Shown: positions 54,917-63,377 of the stretch, in pieces | How positions within the stretch are numbered: position 1 is the stretch's first letter | Layout of the letters: each line of letters opens with the position of its first letter | From: Rhodococcoides fascians A25f | GTDB lineage: Bacteria; Actinomycetota; Actinomycetes; Mycobacteriales; Mycobacteriaceae | Assembly (NCBI RefSeq): GCF_000760935.2 | Contig: NZ_CP049744.1 | Coordinates: 3,069,501 to 3,133,500, forward strand | Length of the DNA stretch: 64,000 nt | Direction of reading: 5' to 3' | Translations under genes and position numbers: made by a program | Notes under the pieces: model-generated | Seen by the model: the letters and a program-made list of their open reading frames with translations, nothing else | Database searches by the model: none | Told to the model about the DNA's origin: nothing

Positions 54917-55939
54917 ATGGCGGCCATCGAGACACGCGGTCTGATCAAGCGATTCGGGGCGAACGTCGCTGTCGACGGCGTCGATCTGTCCATCCCGTCC
55001 GGTGGGGTCTACGGCGTCCTCGGGCCCAACGGTGCAGGCAAGACCACGACCATCCGAATGCTGGCCACCCTGCTCCCGATCGACGGGGGTAGCGCACGCG
55101 TGTTGGGCCACGATGTGGCGAGCGAACCCGAGGCCGTCCGGCAGAAGGTCGCTCTGACAGGCCAATTCGCCTCGTTGGACGAGGATCTGACCGGTACGGA
55201 AAATCTGGTTCTGCTTGCACGATTGCTCGGCTACTCACGGCCCGCTGCCCGGTCGCGGTCCGAGCAGTTGCTGGCCGCGTTCGACATCGCCGACGCCGGG
55301 CCGAGGCAGGTCAAGACTTACTCCGGCGGAATGCGCCGACGTATCGACATCGCCGCCAGCATCATCGTCACTCCCGAGCTGATCTTTCTGGACGAACCCA
55401 CCACCGGACTCGATCCGCGCAGCCGAAACCATGTGTGGGAGATCATCCGTGCCTTGGTGGCGGGCGGGACGACAGTGCTTCTGACAACCCAGTATCTCGA
55501 CGAGGCCGATCAATTGGCCGGGCGTGTCGCGGTCATCGACCACGGCAAAGTCATCGCGGAAGGTACGACCGGCGAGTTGAAAGCATCAGTGGGATCGAAC
55601 TCGCTGCACCTCCGGGTTCTCGACGCGGCGCGACGAACTGCGGCAGCGCGGATCCTGCAAGATCTGCTCGGCGGCACCGTCACGGAGGATCCGGATCCGT
55701 CGACCGTCACGGCGCGTCTCGACAACCCGGCACAGGCCGCGCCCGTGCTGCCCGCACTCGAGACAGCGGGAATCTCGATCGCGTCCTTCACGCTCGGCCA
55801 ACCGAGCTTGGACGAGGTGTTCCTGGCGCTGACAGGACATGAGGCGGGAGTGGAGCCTGCCGAAACGACCCATCGGACGGGAGTGGAGCCCGCAGGAACG
55901 ACCGACTTGTCCGCATCCGACCGAGAGGTGGCGTCATGA
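54917..55939 (+). CDS. ABC exporter ATP-binding protein (DrrA/daunorubicin-resistance type)
   Basis: A 340-residue nucleotide-binding subunit. Walker A is [11 protein letters not shown], the Q-loop follows, the ABC signature is [16 protein letters not shown], and Walker B is [15 protein letters not shown]. The C-terminal DUF4162-type tail ([13 protein letters not shown]) is typical of DrrA. ATG at 54917 with AGGAGG upstream. Its stop overlaps the permease start (ATGA). A drug-type exporter also precedes the RNA methyltransferase gene in mycobacteria. Likely exports a drug or lipid; substrate unknown. Confidence 0.92.
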   Translation: MAAIETRGLIKRFGANVAVDGVDLSIPSGGVYGVLGPNGAGKTTTIRMLATLLPIDGGSARVLGHDVASEPEAVRQKVALTGQFASLDEDLTGTENLVLLARLLGYSRPAARSRSEQLLAAFDIADAGPRQVKTYSGGMRRRIDIAASIIVTPELIFLDEPTTGLDPRSRNHVWEIIRALVAGGTTVLLTTQYLDEADQLAGRVAVIDHGKVIAEGTTGELKASVGSNSLHLRVLDAARRTAAARILQDLLGGTVTEDPDPSTVTARLDNPAQAAPVLPALETAGISIASFTLGQPSLDEVFLALTGHEAGVEPAETTHRTGVEPAGTTDLSASDREVAS

Positions 55940-56775
55940 CTGCCGAAGCCCAACAGTCGACGCCGCAGGCCTCGACCATCATCGATGTGCTGGGCGCTGC
56001 CGGACCCCGTCCCCCGCGGCCCTCGTCGCTGTCCACGTCGTTGAGTTTCGGGTGGCGGGCGCTGCTCAAGATCAAGCACGTGCCCGAGCAACTGTTCGAC
56101 GTGACGGCCTTCCCGATCATGTTCACGCTGCTGTTCACGTACCTGTTCGGCGGCGCGTTGGCCGGGTCGACCGACGCGTACATCCAGTTTCTGCTTCCGG
56201 GCATTCTGGTGCAGACCGTGGTGATGATCACGATGTACACGGGTGTGACGATGAACAAGGACATCGAGAAGGGCGTATTCGATCGTTTCCGTTCACTGCC
56301 CATCTGGCGTCCGTCGCCGTTGGTCGGCGCACTGCTCGGAGACGTGGTCCGCTACACGCTCGCCTCGGTGATCGTGCTGATTCTGGGCTTGGTCCTCGGG
56401 TTCAGACCGCAGGGTGGCCTCGTCGGCGTCGTGGCTTCGATAGCTCTGCTGCTGGTGTTCTCGTTCTGCCTGTCCTGGATCTGGACGATGATCGCCATGA
56501 TCGTGCGTACCGAGGCCGCAGTGATGGGTGTGTCGATGTTCATCCTGTTCCCGCTGACATTCGCGAGCAACATCTTCGTCGATCCCAACACCATGCCCGG
56601 TTGGCTGCGTGCCTTCGTCGACGTCAACCCGGTCAGCTTCTTGGTAACGTCTCTGCGCGGCCTCATGCAGGGCGATGTCGACACCGGCCAGTTGGGAGTG
56701 ACGCTGGTGCTGTGTGCTGTTCTACTGGCGGTGTTCGGACCGATCACGATGCGGCTGTACAACCGAAAGTCCTAG
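55936..56775 (+). CDS. ABC exporter permease (DrrB type, ABC-2)
   Basis: A 279-residue ABC-2 membrane protein with six segments. [54 protein letters not shown] and the late [22 protein letters not shown] are typical of DrrB permeases. The first 40 residues are Pro/Ser-rich and cytoplasmic. ATG at 55936 overlaps the ATPase stop, so the two form one exporter. It converges with a CGNR-family gene 41 bases away. Confidence 0.92.
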   Translation: MTAEAQQSTPQASTIIDVLGAAGPRPPRPSSLSTSLSFGWRALLKIKHVPEQLFDVTAFPIMFTLLFTYLFGGALAGSTDAYIQFLLPGILVQTVVMITMYTGVTMNKDIEKGVFDRFRSLPIWRPSPLVGALLGDVVRYTLASVIVLILGLVLGFRPQGGLVGVVASIALLLVFSFCLSWIWTMIAMIVRTEAAVMGVSMFILFPLTFASNIFVDPNTMPGWLRAFVDVNPVSFLVTSLRGLMQGDVDTGQLGVTLVLCAVLLAVFGPITMRLYNRKS

Positions 56776-56816
56776 CGCTGCAGTTCGATACCACGGCAGT
56801 TCGATATCTCTGCTCA

Positions 56817-57338
56817 TCAGGACGCTGCGCGTGCTCGATGTCGGCGCACCGCGTCGCGATTGGAACACACCGTGCCGCAGTATCGCTGTGTGCCCGTTCG
56901 CGACGTGTCCGCAAAAGCGAGCGAGCAGTCGGCCGCAGCGCAGCGCGCGAGGCGGGACATGCCGCGTCCCGTCAGATGCAACGCGGTGCCGACGCTCACC
57001 AGAGCCCGGATGACGCCACCCAGGGCGATATCGGGATCGCGATAGTGCATGTGCCACCCGTCCCCAGCGTGGTCGGTCAACCTCGGGTACGCCGCCGCTC
57101 GAGCCAGCAGGACGTTGAGCGCCTGTGCCCGCTCGTTCTCGGTGCCGGCGTCCACGACACGTGCCCACTGACCCAGGAAGTCGAGTGTGTCGGTCAGATC
57201 GGCATCGGTGGCCGTCCAATCGGGAACCAGGCCCGCATCGACGCAGCGCTCGCTCAGTTCGGTCGCCGAGGTGGGCGGCGTATTGAGCAGATCGATGCCG
57301 AGTTTCACCGCGTATTCGCCGTAAGGGTTGATGTGCAC
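56817..57338 (-). CDS. CGNR zinc-finger (ABATE-domain) protein
   Basis: A 173-residue actinobacterial protein with an N-terminal stress-responsive ABATE-type region (YAVKLGIDLLNTPP, TLDFLGQWARVVDAG) and a C-terminal zinc finger of the CGNR group: RCAAADCSLAFADTSRTG followed by RYCGTVCSNRDAVRRHR, here CSNR instead of CGNR. Such proteins are probable DNA-binding regulators. Start at 57338 (ATG). Divergent from a 50-residue gene. Confidence 0.9.
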   Translation of the reverse strand: MHINPYGEYAVKLGIDLLNTPPTSATELSERCVDAGLVPDWTATDADLTDTLDFLGQWARVVDAGTENERAQALNVLLARAAAYPRLTDHAGDGWHMHYRDPDIALGGVIRALVSVGTALHLTGRGMSRLARCAAADCSLAFADTSRTGTQRYCGTVCSNRDAVRRHRARAAS

Positions 57339-57363
57339 AGGACCATTACATCACAGTGGGTGC

Positions 57364-57516
57364 ATGCACACCGAGCACACCTGGACAACTCATTCCACCC
57401 ACCACACGAGCGAGGGGCTCGTCGGATACCAGGGCTGCCCCTGCGGAGCCCAACGCATCGTGTCGGTACCCACCGAGACCTTCGCCCCACTCGCCGAGGT
57501 TGCTCGTCGCGCCTGA
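57364..57516 (+). CDS. Small cysteine- and histidine-containing protein
   Basis: A 50-residue protein starting MHTEHTWTTHSTHHTSEGLV and holding GYQGCPCGAQRIVSV. I recall short actinobacterial proteins with the same HTW...TSEG(L/V)V.YQ.C.CG pattern, which supports a real gene; the His and Cys residues could bind zinc. ATG at 57364; an in-frame start at 57328 would add 12 residues. It lies between the divergent CGNR gene and the convergent siderophore-binding gene, four bases from the latter's stop. Confidence 0.6.
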   Translation: MHTEHTWTTHSTHHTSEGLVGYQGCPCGAQRIVSVPTETFAPLAEVARRA

Positions 57517-57520
57517 CCGA

Positions 57521-58516
57521 TCACTGCAGGGTGCGAGCCACCTCGGGTACCACGGTGTCGAGTGCATAACCGATCGACAGTGCCGAGTTGGTCGAGTAGG
57601 ACTTCGCGACAACCGGGTCGTCGAACACGATGGACCGTCCATCCGCCACCGCCGGAATCCGTTGGAACAAGGGATTGTCGGTCACCTCCGACGGCGACTT
57701 CTCGATCGGAAACACCACGAGCAGATCGGCATCGAGGAGGTCGAGCTCCTCCCCCGACACCGGGACCGAAAACCCCTTCGGCACCAGCGCATCGATCGTC
57801 GGGCTGGTCACGAACCCGAGCTTCTTCATGAACTCGAGACGACTGTTGGACGAGATGTACGCCCCGAACCCGGTACCGCTGTAGGCACCCACGACGACTG
57901 TCTTGTCGGCGAACTCGGGATGGGCAGCAGCAGCGGCTCGAAAACGATCGGAGATCCCGACCAGCAGAGCCTCGCCCTCCGCACGCCGACCGAGAGCGGC
58001 CGCCACCATGGTGATCTGCTGTTCGAGCGAGGTCAGATAGTTGTCCGACCCTTCGGGCACACCGACGGTAGGCGCGATGGCCGACAACGTCGCATATCGT
58101 TCGGGGTCACCCGAGCTCTTCGTATCCAGAATCAGATCCGGTGCCAGTGCCGCGACCTGTTCGTAGGACGGCTCCTGGGTTCCGATGATCTGCGGCGGTG
58201 CGTCGTAGAGACCAGTGGCCCACGGGCCGACGCCGTCACCGCCGAACGCCAACCAATCGCTCGCACCGACCGGTGAGACGCCGAGCGCCAACGCAGTTTC
58301 GGCGTCGCCCCACCCGAGCGCCACGACCCGCTGCGGTGCACTGTCGATGGTCACCGCGCCGAAATTCGTCTCGACCGTGGCGGGGAACGCCGCCCCGGAC
58401 CCACCCGACTCGGCGGACGGCTCGGGTGCCTCGCTCGAGCCCGAGCTACACGACACGACGGCCGTCACGGACAAGACCAGGACGAGGCCTGCGACGATCG
58501 AGCTGCGAATTCTCAC
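57521..58516 (-). CDS. Iron-siderophore ABC transporter substrate-binding lipoprotein
   Basis: A 331-residue periplasmic-binding-type lipoprotein of the FhuD/FepB class III fold. The signal ends in VVSCSSG (Cys23), the core has RVVALGWGDAETALALGV, LAPDLILDTKS and VPVSGEELDLLDADLLVV. GTG at 58516 is chosen as the codon just before the basic, hydrophobic signal; the frame is open upstream. No permease or ATPase gene is adjacent, so it must work with components elsewhere. An iron-box-like site lies 30 bases upstream. Confidence 0.88.
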   Translation of the reverse strand: MRIRSSIVAGLVLVLSVTAVVSCSSGSSEAPEPSAESGGSGAAFPATVETNFGAVTIDSAPQRVVALGWGDAETALALGVSPVGASDWLAFGGDGVGPWATGLYDAPPQIIGTQEPSYEQVAALAPDLILDTKSSGDPERYATLSAIAPTVGVPEGSDNYLTSLEQQITMVAAALGRRAEGEALLVGISDRFRAAAAAHPEFADKTVVVGAYSGTGFGAYISSNSRLEFMKKLGFVTSPTIDALVPKGFSVPVSGEELDLLDADLLVVFPIEKSPSEVTDNPLFQRIPAVADGRSIVFDDPVVAKSYSTNSALSIGYALDTVVPEVARTLQ

Positions 58517-58545
58517 AACGGAGACGGTACGACACCCGCGTTTGC

Positions 58546-58564
58546 TTTGGTAAGCCAACCCTAC
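58546..58564. promoter_or_regulatory. Candidate IdeR/DtxR iron box
   Basis: On the minus strand GTAGGGTTGGCTTACCAAA matches the iron-box consensus TTAGGTTAGGCTAACCTAA at 14 of 19 positions. It lies 30 bases before the lipoprotein start and touches the stop of the RNA methyltransferase gene. Iron-dependent repression is therefore likely. Confidence 0.7.
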
Positions 58565-59832
58565 TTTCTGATCAGGCGTCCGATGCACTCCACGTGACTG
58601 GTCAGAGGAAACGCGTCGAAGGCGCGCATGTCGGTGAGCTCGTAACCCGCGGCCCGGTAGAGGCTCACATCTCGCGCGAACGACGCGGGATCACAGCCGA
58701 CGTGCACCACCGAACGAGGACCTCGGGCGGCGAGGGCGTCGATCACGTCGCGTCCAGCTCCCGCGCGAGGTGGATCGAGCACAACTACCGCCACCGGCTC
58801 GGCCAATGCATCCATCGACCGCTCGACTCGTCCCGGCACGAACGAGACCTGAGTGAGGTCGGCCAGCGCCGAACGCCCGTCCTCGGCCGCGCGGCGGGAG
58901 AACTCGACGCTGGTCACGTGCCCTTCCGGCCCTACCCCGGCGGCGAGAGATGCCGCGAACACCCCGACACCGCCGTACAGATCCCACGCGCCGTCACCCG
59001 GGGACGCGTCCGCCCATTCCGTCACCACATCGGTGTAGACCTGTGCAGCACCTCGATGGGCTTGCCAGAAGCCGGTGGCGTCGAGGGTCCAGGCCCTGTC
59101 CGAGACATATTCCGTCACTCGACCCGACCCGATCACGGCCTTCTCCGCTCGCGCCCGAGACGACGCTGCCCGACGCGCCGATGCCCCGCGTCGCCCCGGA
59201 GATCTGCGCCCGGTCGTCGACAGCTGAGCCGGAGCGATCTCCACGACGTGCCGCGTACCGGCTCCGTCGAGCACCACTTGCAGTTCTGCACCCGGCCGCC
59301 ACTGCTGGTCCGACAATCCCTCGAACGCTACGGAATCCATTTGCGGACAAAGTAATTCGTTGACGATCGAGCTACTGCGATAGCGGTGGTAGCCGGGACG
59401 CCCGCTGGAATCGACGGCAAGTCGAACGCGGGTTCGCCACCCGGTGCCGTCGCCGGTCCCCGGTAATTCCTCGACGCGCACCTCACGCTCGACTCCAGCG
59501 ACGCGTCGAAGTTGCTCGGCGACGACGAACGACTTCAATCGACGACCTGCATCAGCGGTCGTGTGGGAGTAATCGCAGCATCCGGAGCCACCCGGCCCGG
59601 CGATGGGACAACGCGTGTCCACCCGGTCCACGGACGCCGACAGGATCTCCACGGCATCGGCTCGGCAGAACGATCCGCCTCGGTCCTCGGTCACCCGGGC
59701 CACCACCCGCTCGCCGGGCAGCCCATGACGCACGAACACGACTCGTCCTTCGTGGCGCGCCACACAGAACCCACCGTGTCCCGGCGCGCCGAGTTCGACC
59801 TCGAGCAGAAGGCCGAACCAGCTCTCGGTCAC
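58561..59832 (-). CDS. RNA m5U methyltransferase (TrmA/RumA family)
   Basis: A 423-residue SAM-dependent RNA uridine C5-methyltransferase. The N-terminal TRAM-like domain (HGGFCVARHEGRVVFVRHGLPGE) is followed by a cysteine set (DTRCPIAGPGGSGCCDYSH plus LLCPQMD) that could hold a 4Fe-4S cluster, the SAM site DLYGGVGVFAASLA, DPPRAGAGRDVI and the catalytic Cys in HVGCDPASFARD. Target rRNA or tRNA site unknown. GTG at 59832 overlaps the APC permease stop (GTGA). Same neighbours as in mycobacteria. Confidence 0.92.
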   Translation of the reverse strand: MTESWFGLLLEVELGAPGHGGFCVARHEGRVVFVRHGLPGERVVARVTEDRGGSFCRADAVEILSASVDRVDTRCPIAGPGGSGCCDYSHTTADAGRRLKSFVVAEQLRRVAGVEREVRVEELPGTGDGTGWRTRVRLAVDSSGRPGYHRYRSSSIVNELLCPQMDSVAFEGLSDQQWRPGAELQVVLDGAGTRHVVEIAPAQLSTTGRRSPGRRGASARRAASSRARAEKAVIGSGRVTEYVSDRAWTLDATGFWQAHRGAAQVYTDVVTEWADASPGDGAWDLYGGVGVFAASLAAGVGPEGHVTSVEFSRRAAEDGRSALADLTQVSFVPGRVERSMDALAEPVAVVVLDPPRAGAGRDVIDALAARGPRSVVHVGCDPASFARDVSLYRAAGYELTDMRAFDAFPLTSHVECIGRLIRK

Positions 59833-61826
59833 TTGCCCGCCGGGGGCTCGTAGCCGCGACGCGACGCACCCGGTGCGTTGCCGAGCACCTCGCGCTTGGC
59901 CTTCTCGGACGAACGCAACTGCCAGGGCACGCTGGTGACCATCACTCCCGGTTGAAACAGCAGTCGGGACTTCAGTCGCAACGCGCTCTGGTTGTGCAGA
60001 ACCTGCTCCCACCAGTGACCCACGACGTATTCGGGGATGAAGACGGTGACGACGTCACGCGGTGAGTCGCGTCGAACACGCTTGACGTAGTCCAGAACCG
60101 GTTTGGTCACCTCTCGATAGGGCGACTCAACGACCTTGAGCGGTACCGATACGTCGCTGGCTTCCCACTCGCGCACCAGCGCGCGGGTGTCGGCCTCGTC
60201 GACGTTGACGGTCACTGCTTCGAGGGTGTCGGGCCTGGTGGCCCGCGCATACGCCAACGCGCGCAGCGTCGGCATGTGCAGTTTCGACACCAACACGATG
60301 GAGTGTGTTCGGCTGGGCAGCACTCCGTCCCATTCCTCGTTCTCGAGCTCGCGCGCCACGGTGTCGTAGTGCTTCCTGATCATCCGCATCAGGATGAAGA
60401 TCGCCACCATGGCGACGATCGCGATCCAAGCGCCTGCGGCGAACTTGGTGATCAACACGATCACGAGCACCGTGGCCGTCATCGCAAGACCGACACTGTT
60501 GACCACTCGCGAACGCAGCATCTTGCGGCGCTGCTCACTGTCGGTCTCGGATCGGAGCAACCGGGTCCAGTGTCGGATCATGCCGGTCTGGCTCAGCGTG
60601 AAGGAGACGAACACCCCGACGATGTAGAGCTGAATGAGCTTGGTGACCTCAGCACCGAACACGACGACGAAGACGATCGCAGCACCGGACAGAAAGAGGA
60701 TGCCGTTGCTGAAAGCAAGACGGTCACCGCGAGTGTGCAGCTGCCTTGGTAGATACCGATCCTGGGCCAGAACCGAACCGAGAACGGGGAAACCGTTGAA
60801 CGCAGTGTTTGCCGCGAGTACCAGGATGAGGGCCGTGACGGTCGTGATGAAGAAGAAGCCGACGGGGAACCCACTGAACACCGCCTCCGCGAGCTGCGCG
60901 ATCAACGTCTTCTGCTGGTACCCCTCCGGCGCGCCGATCAACTGAATATCGGGATCCATGGCGTACTTGATGCCGATCTTCTGTGCAAGAACGATGATGC
61001 CCATCAGCAACGTGATGCCGATGGCACCGAGCAGCAACAGTGTGGTCGCGGCGTTACGCGACTTCGGCTTCTCGAATGCGGGCACACCGTTGCTGATGGC
61101 CTCCACCCCGGTCAGCGCCGCACAACCGGACGAGAAGGCGCGTGCGATGAGGAACGCGAAGGCAATTCCGTACAGGTGCGAATCCTCTGCCTTCAGATCG
61201 AAGGTTGCCGACTCTGCATGAATGTCGTCGCCGAGCACGTAGACCCGGAACAGGCCGTACGCCAACATCAGGAACATGCCACCCATGAAGGCATATGTCG
61301 GGATCGCGAACGCGGCCCCGGACTCCCGGATGCCCCGCAGGTTGATCGAGGTGATGAAGACGATGGCCACCACGGCGAAGAGCACTTTGTGTTGGGCCAC
61401 GAAGGGCACTGCAGACCCGATGTTGGACGCGGCCGCCGAGATCGACACCGCCACGGTCAGGACGTAGTCGACCAGCAGCGCGCTGCCGACCGTCAGACCT
61501 GCGGCCGGCCCGAGATTGGTGGTCGCCACCTCGTAGTCACCGCCGCCGGACGGGTAGGCGTGCACGTTCTGCCGGTAGCTGGCCACCACCACGGCCATCA
61601 CCACGCACACGGCGAGACCGATCCACGGAGTGAACGTGAGCGCCGAGATACCCGCCACCGACAGCACCAGGAAGATCTCCTCGGGGGCATAGGCCACCGA
61701 CGACATGGCGTCCGAGGCGAACACCGGCAACGCGATTCGCTTGGGAAGCAACGTATGACCGAGCTTGTCGCTACGGAACGGCTTACCGAGCACTAGCCGC
61801 TTGGCGGCAGTCGAGACCTTGGACAC
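59829..61826 (-). CDS. APC-family amino acid/cation permease
   Basis: A 665-residue membrane protein of the amino acid-polyamine-cation superfamily. About 12 membrane helices (LALPVFASDAMSSVAYAPEE..., FSSGCAALTGVEAISNGVPAF, GFPVLGSVLAQDRYLPRQL) are followed by a C-terminal cytoplasmic domain of about 200 residues. GTG at 61826 is chosen (VSKVSTAAKRLVLGKPF); open frame upstream lacks family character. Faces the TrkA pair divergently, as in mycobacteria, which suggests a link with potassium homeostasis; substrate unproved. Confidence 0.9.
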   Translation of the reverse strand: MSKVSTAAKRLVLGKPFRSDKLGHTLLPKRIALPVFASDAMSSVAYAPEEIFLVLSVAGISALTFTPWIGLAVCVVMAVVVASYRQNVHAYPSGGGDYEVATTNLGPAAGLTVGSALLVDYVLTVAVSISAAASNIGSAVPFVAQHKVLFAVVAIVFITSINLRGIRESGAAFAIPTYAFMGGMFLMLAYGLFRVYVLGDDIHAESATFDLKAEDSHLYGIAFAFLIARAFSSGCAALTGVEAISNGVPAFEKPKSRNAATTLLLLGAIGITLLMGIIVLAQKIGIKYAMDPDIQLIGAPEGYQQKTLIAQLAEAVFSGFPVGFFFITTVTALILVLAANTAFNGFPVLGSVLAQDRYLPRQLHTRGDRLAFSNGILFLSGAAIVFVVVFGAEVTKLIQLYIVGVFVSFTLSQTGMIRHWTRLLRSETDSEQRRKMLRSRVVNSVGLAMTATVLVIVLITKFAAGAWIAIVAMVAIFILMRMIRKHYDTVARELENEEWDGVLPSRTHSIVLVSKLHMPTLRALAYARATRPDTLEAVTVNVDEADTRALVREWEASDVSVPLKVVESPYREVTKPVLDYVKRVRRDSPRDVVTVFIPEYVVGHWWEQVLHNQSALRLKSRLLFQPGVMVTSVPWQLRSSEKAKREVLGNAPGASRRGYEPPAGK

Positions 61827-62002
61827 GGACAGAAGCGTAGGCCGTCCGCCTGCGGACGTCTCAACCACGCGCCTGAAACTGCGTCGGAGCCCACCCTCGG
61901 TCGATCCCGGAGACGAATCCCCGATACGTTGGTGCACGCCTGCCCGTAGTGGCAGTGTCGGTCGGCAGTGGTCGACAATCGAGATCGGGACGGAGCTGGG
62001 CG

Positions 62003-62668
62003 TTGTACGTAGTTGTGATGGGATGTGGCCGCGTCGGCGCATCGCTGGCCGGTGCGCTCGAACGCATCGGCCACGAGGTAGCGATCATCGATCGCGACGA
62101 GGCAGCCTTTCTGCGCCTCGATCCCGACTTCGGCGGACACCGTGTCGTCGGCATGGGATTCGACCGAGATGTGTTGGTGACTGCGGGAATCGAGAAGGCC
62201 GAGGCATTCGCCGCCGTCTCCTCCGGCGACAACTCCAACATCATCTCTGCCCGCGTCGCACGCGAGACCTTCGGAGTCGACAAAGTGGTGGCGAGAATCT
62301 ACGACGCCAAACGCGCCGCCGTCTACGAACGGCTCGGTATACCGACCGTGGCCACGGTCCCCTGGGCCACCGACCGCTTTCTGCACAACCTGCTACGTGA
62401 CGATCCGACGACCAAATGGCGCGATCCGTCCGGCAGCGTGGCCGTCGTCCTGCTCGACTTCAACGATGCCTGGATCGGCAAGAAGCTTTCGGTCCTCGAA
62501 GAGGCGACACGTTCGCGGGCGGCCTTCGTCATCCGATTCGGCGTCGGGTTGCTACCGGACAAGCGCACCGTGATCCAGGCCGGCGACGAGGTGTACGTCG
62601 CCGCCGTCTCGGGCACCGTCGCCGAAGCAATCGCGCTGGCGGGCAACCCCCCGCCGTCGGACGACTGA
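62003..62668 (+). CDS. ceoB: TrkA-type potassium uptake regulator, first copy
   Basis: A 221-residue cytosolic RCK protein that binds NAD(H)/nucleotides and gates a potassium channel or transporter. The dinucleotide fold reads VVVMGCGRVGASLAGALERIG, followed by the TrkA-C domain at the end (VLLPDKRTVIQAGDEVYVA-like text split as VGLLPDKRTVIQAGDEVYV). Start is a TTG at 62003 with GGAG seven bases upstream. The second TrkA gene follows 49 bases later. Order with the APC permease matches mycobacterial ceoB-ceoC. Confidence 0.92.
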   Translation: MYVVVMGCGRVGASLAGALERIGHEVAIIDRDEAAFLRLDPDFGGHRVVGMGFDRDVLVTAGIEKAEAFAAVSSGDNSNIISARVARETFGVDKVVARIYDAKRAAVYERLGIPTVATVPWATDRFLHNLLRDDPTTKWRDPSGSVAVVLLDFNDAWIGKKLSVLEEATRSRAAFVIRFGVGLLPDKRTVIQAGDEVYVAAVSGTVAEAIALAGNPPPSDD

Positions 62669-62717
62669 TGCACGACCGCACGTTCCCCACCTCCCCCATC
62701 GACCCGAACGGGAAGCC

Positions 62718-63377
62718 ATGAAAGTCGCCATCGCCGGTGCCGGCGCAGTCGGCAGATCCATCGCACGTGAGCTGATCCGCAGCGAACACGACGTGATGCT
62801 CCTCGAACGCAAGCTCGACCACGTCGATCAGGCCGCGGTGCCGGAAGCCGAATGGGTGCTGGCCGACGCGTGCGAGCTCAGCTTGCTCGAAGCTGCTCAT
62901 CTCGAAAACTACGACGTGGTGATCGCCGCCACCGGCGACGACAAGGCCAACCTGGTGCTAAGTCTGCTGGCCAAGACCGAATTCGGCGTCGATCGTGTGG
63001 TGGCCCGAGTCAACGATCCGCGTAACGAGTGGCTGTTCGACTCCGCGTGGGGTGTCGACGTCGCGGTATCGACGCCGCGCATGCTCGCGTCGTTGGTCGA
63101 AGAGGCGGTTTCGGTCGGGGACCTCGTCCATCTGATGACGTTCCGCAAAGGCCAGGCCAACCTCGTCGAGATCACGCTGCCCGAGAACACTCCACTCGCG
63201 GGAAAGCCGGTCCGAAAGCTTCAATTGCCCAGGGACGCTGCCCTGGTGACGATTCTGCGCGGCGGCCGGGTGATCGTGCCACAGCACGACGATCCACTCG
63301 AGGGCGGCGACGAACTACTGTTCGTCGCCGCGAAAGAAGTAGAGAACGAACTACGAGCTGCGGTCGGCCTGATCTGA
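62718..63377 (+). CDS. ceoC: TrkA-type potassium uptake regulator, second copy
   Basis: A 219-residue RCK protein: KVAIAGAGAVGRSIARELI at the N-terminus, YDVVIAATGDDKANLVLSLLAK, then a C-terminal TrkA-C domain (NLVEITLPENTPLAGKPVRK). Probably a heteromeric partner of the first copy for potassium uptake control. ATG at 62718. Its last 27 bases overlap the 3' end of the convergent DUF3159 gene. Confidence 0.93.
   Translation: MKVAIAGAGAVGRSIARELIRSEHDVMLLERKLDHVDQAAVPEAEWVLADACELSLLEAAHLENYDVVIAATGDDKANLVLSLLAKTEFGVDRVVARVNDPRNEWLFDSAWGVDVAVSTPRMLASLVEEAVSVGDLVHLMTFRKGQANLVEITLPENTPLAGKPVRKLQLPRDAALVTILRGGRVIVPQHDDPLEGGDELLFVAAKEVENELRAAVGLI

Noticed and set aside
55839..57569. A 576-codon plus-strand frame across the exporter permease and CGNR gene
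   Set aside because: Overlaps three real genes in other frames and is Arg/His-rich with no recognisable domain.
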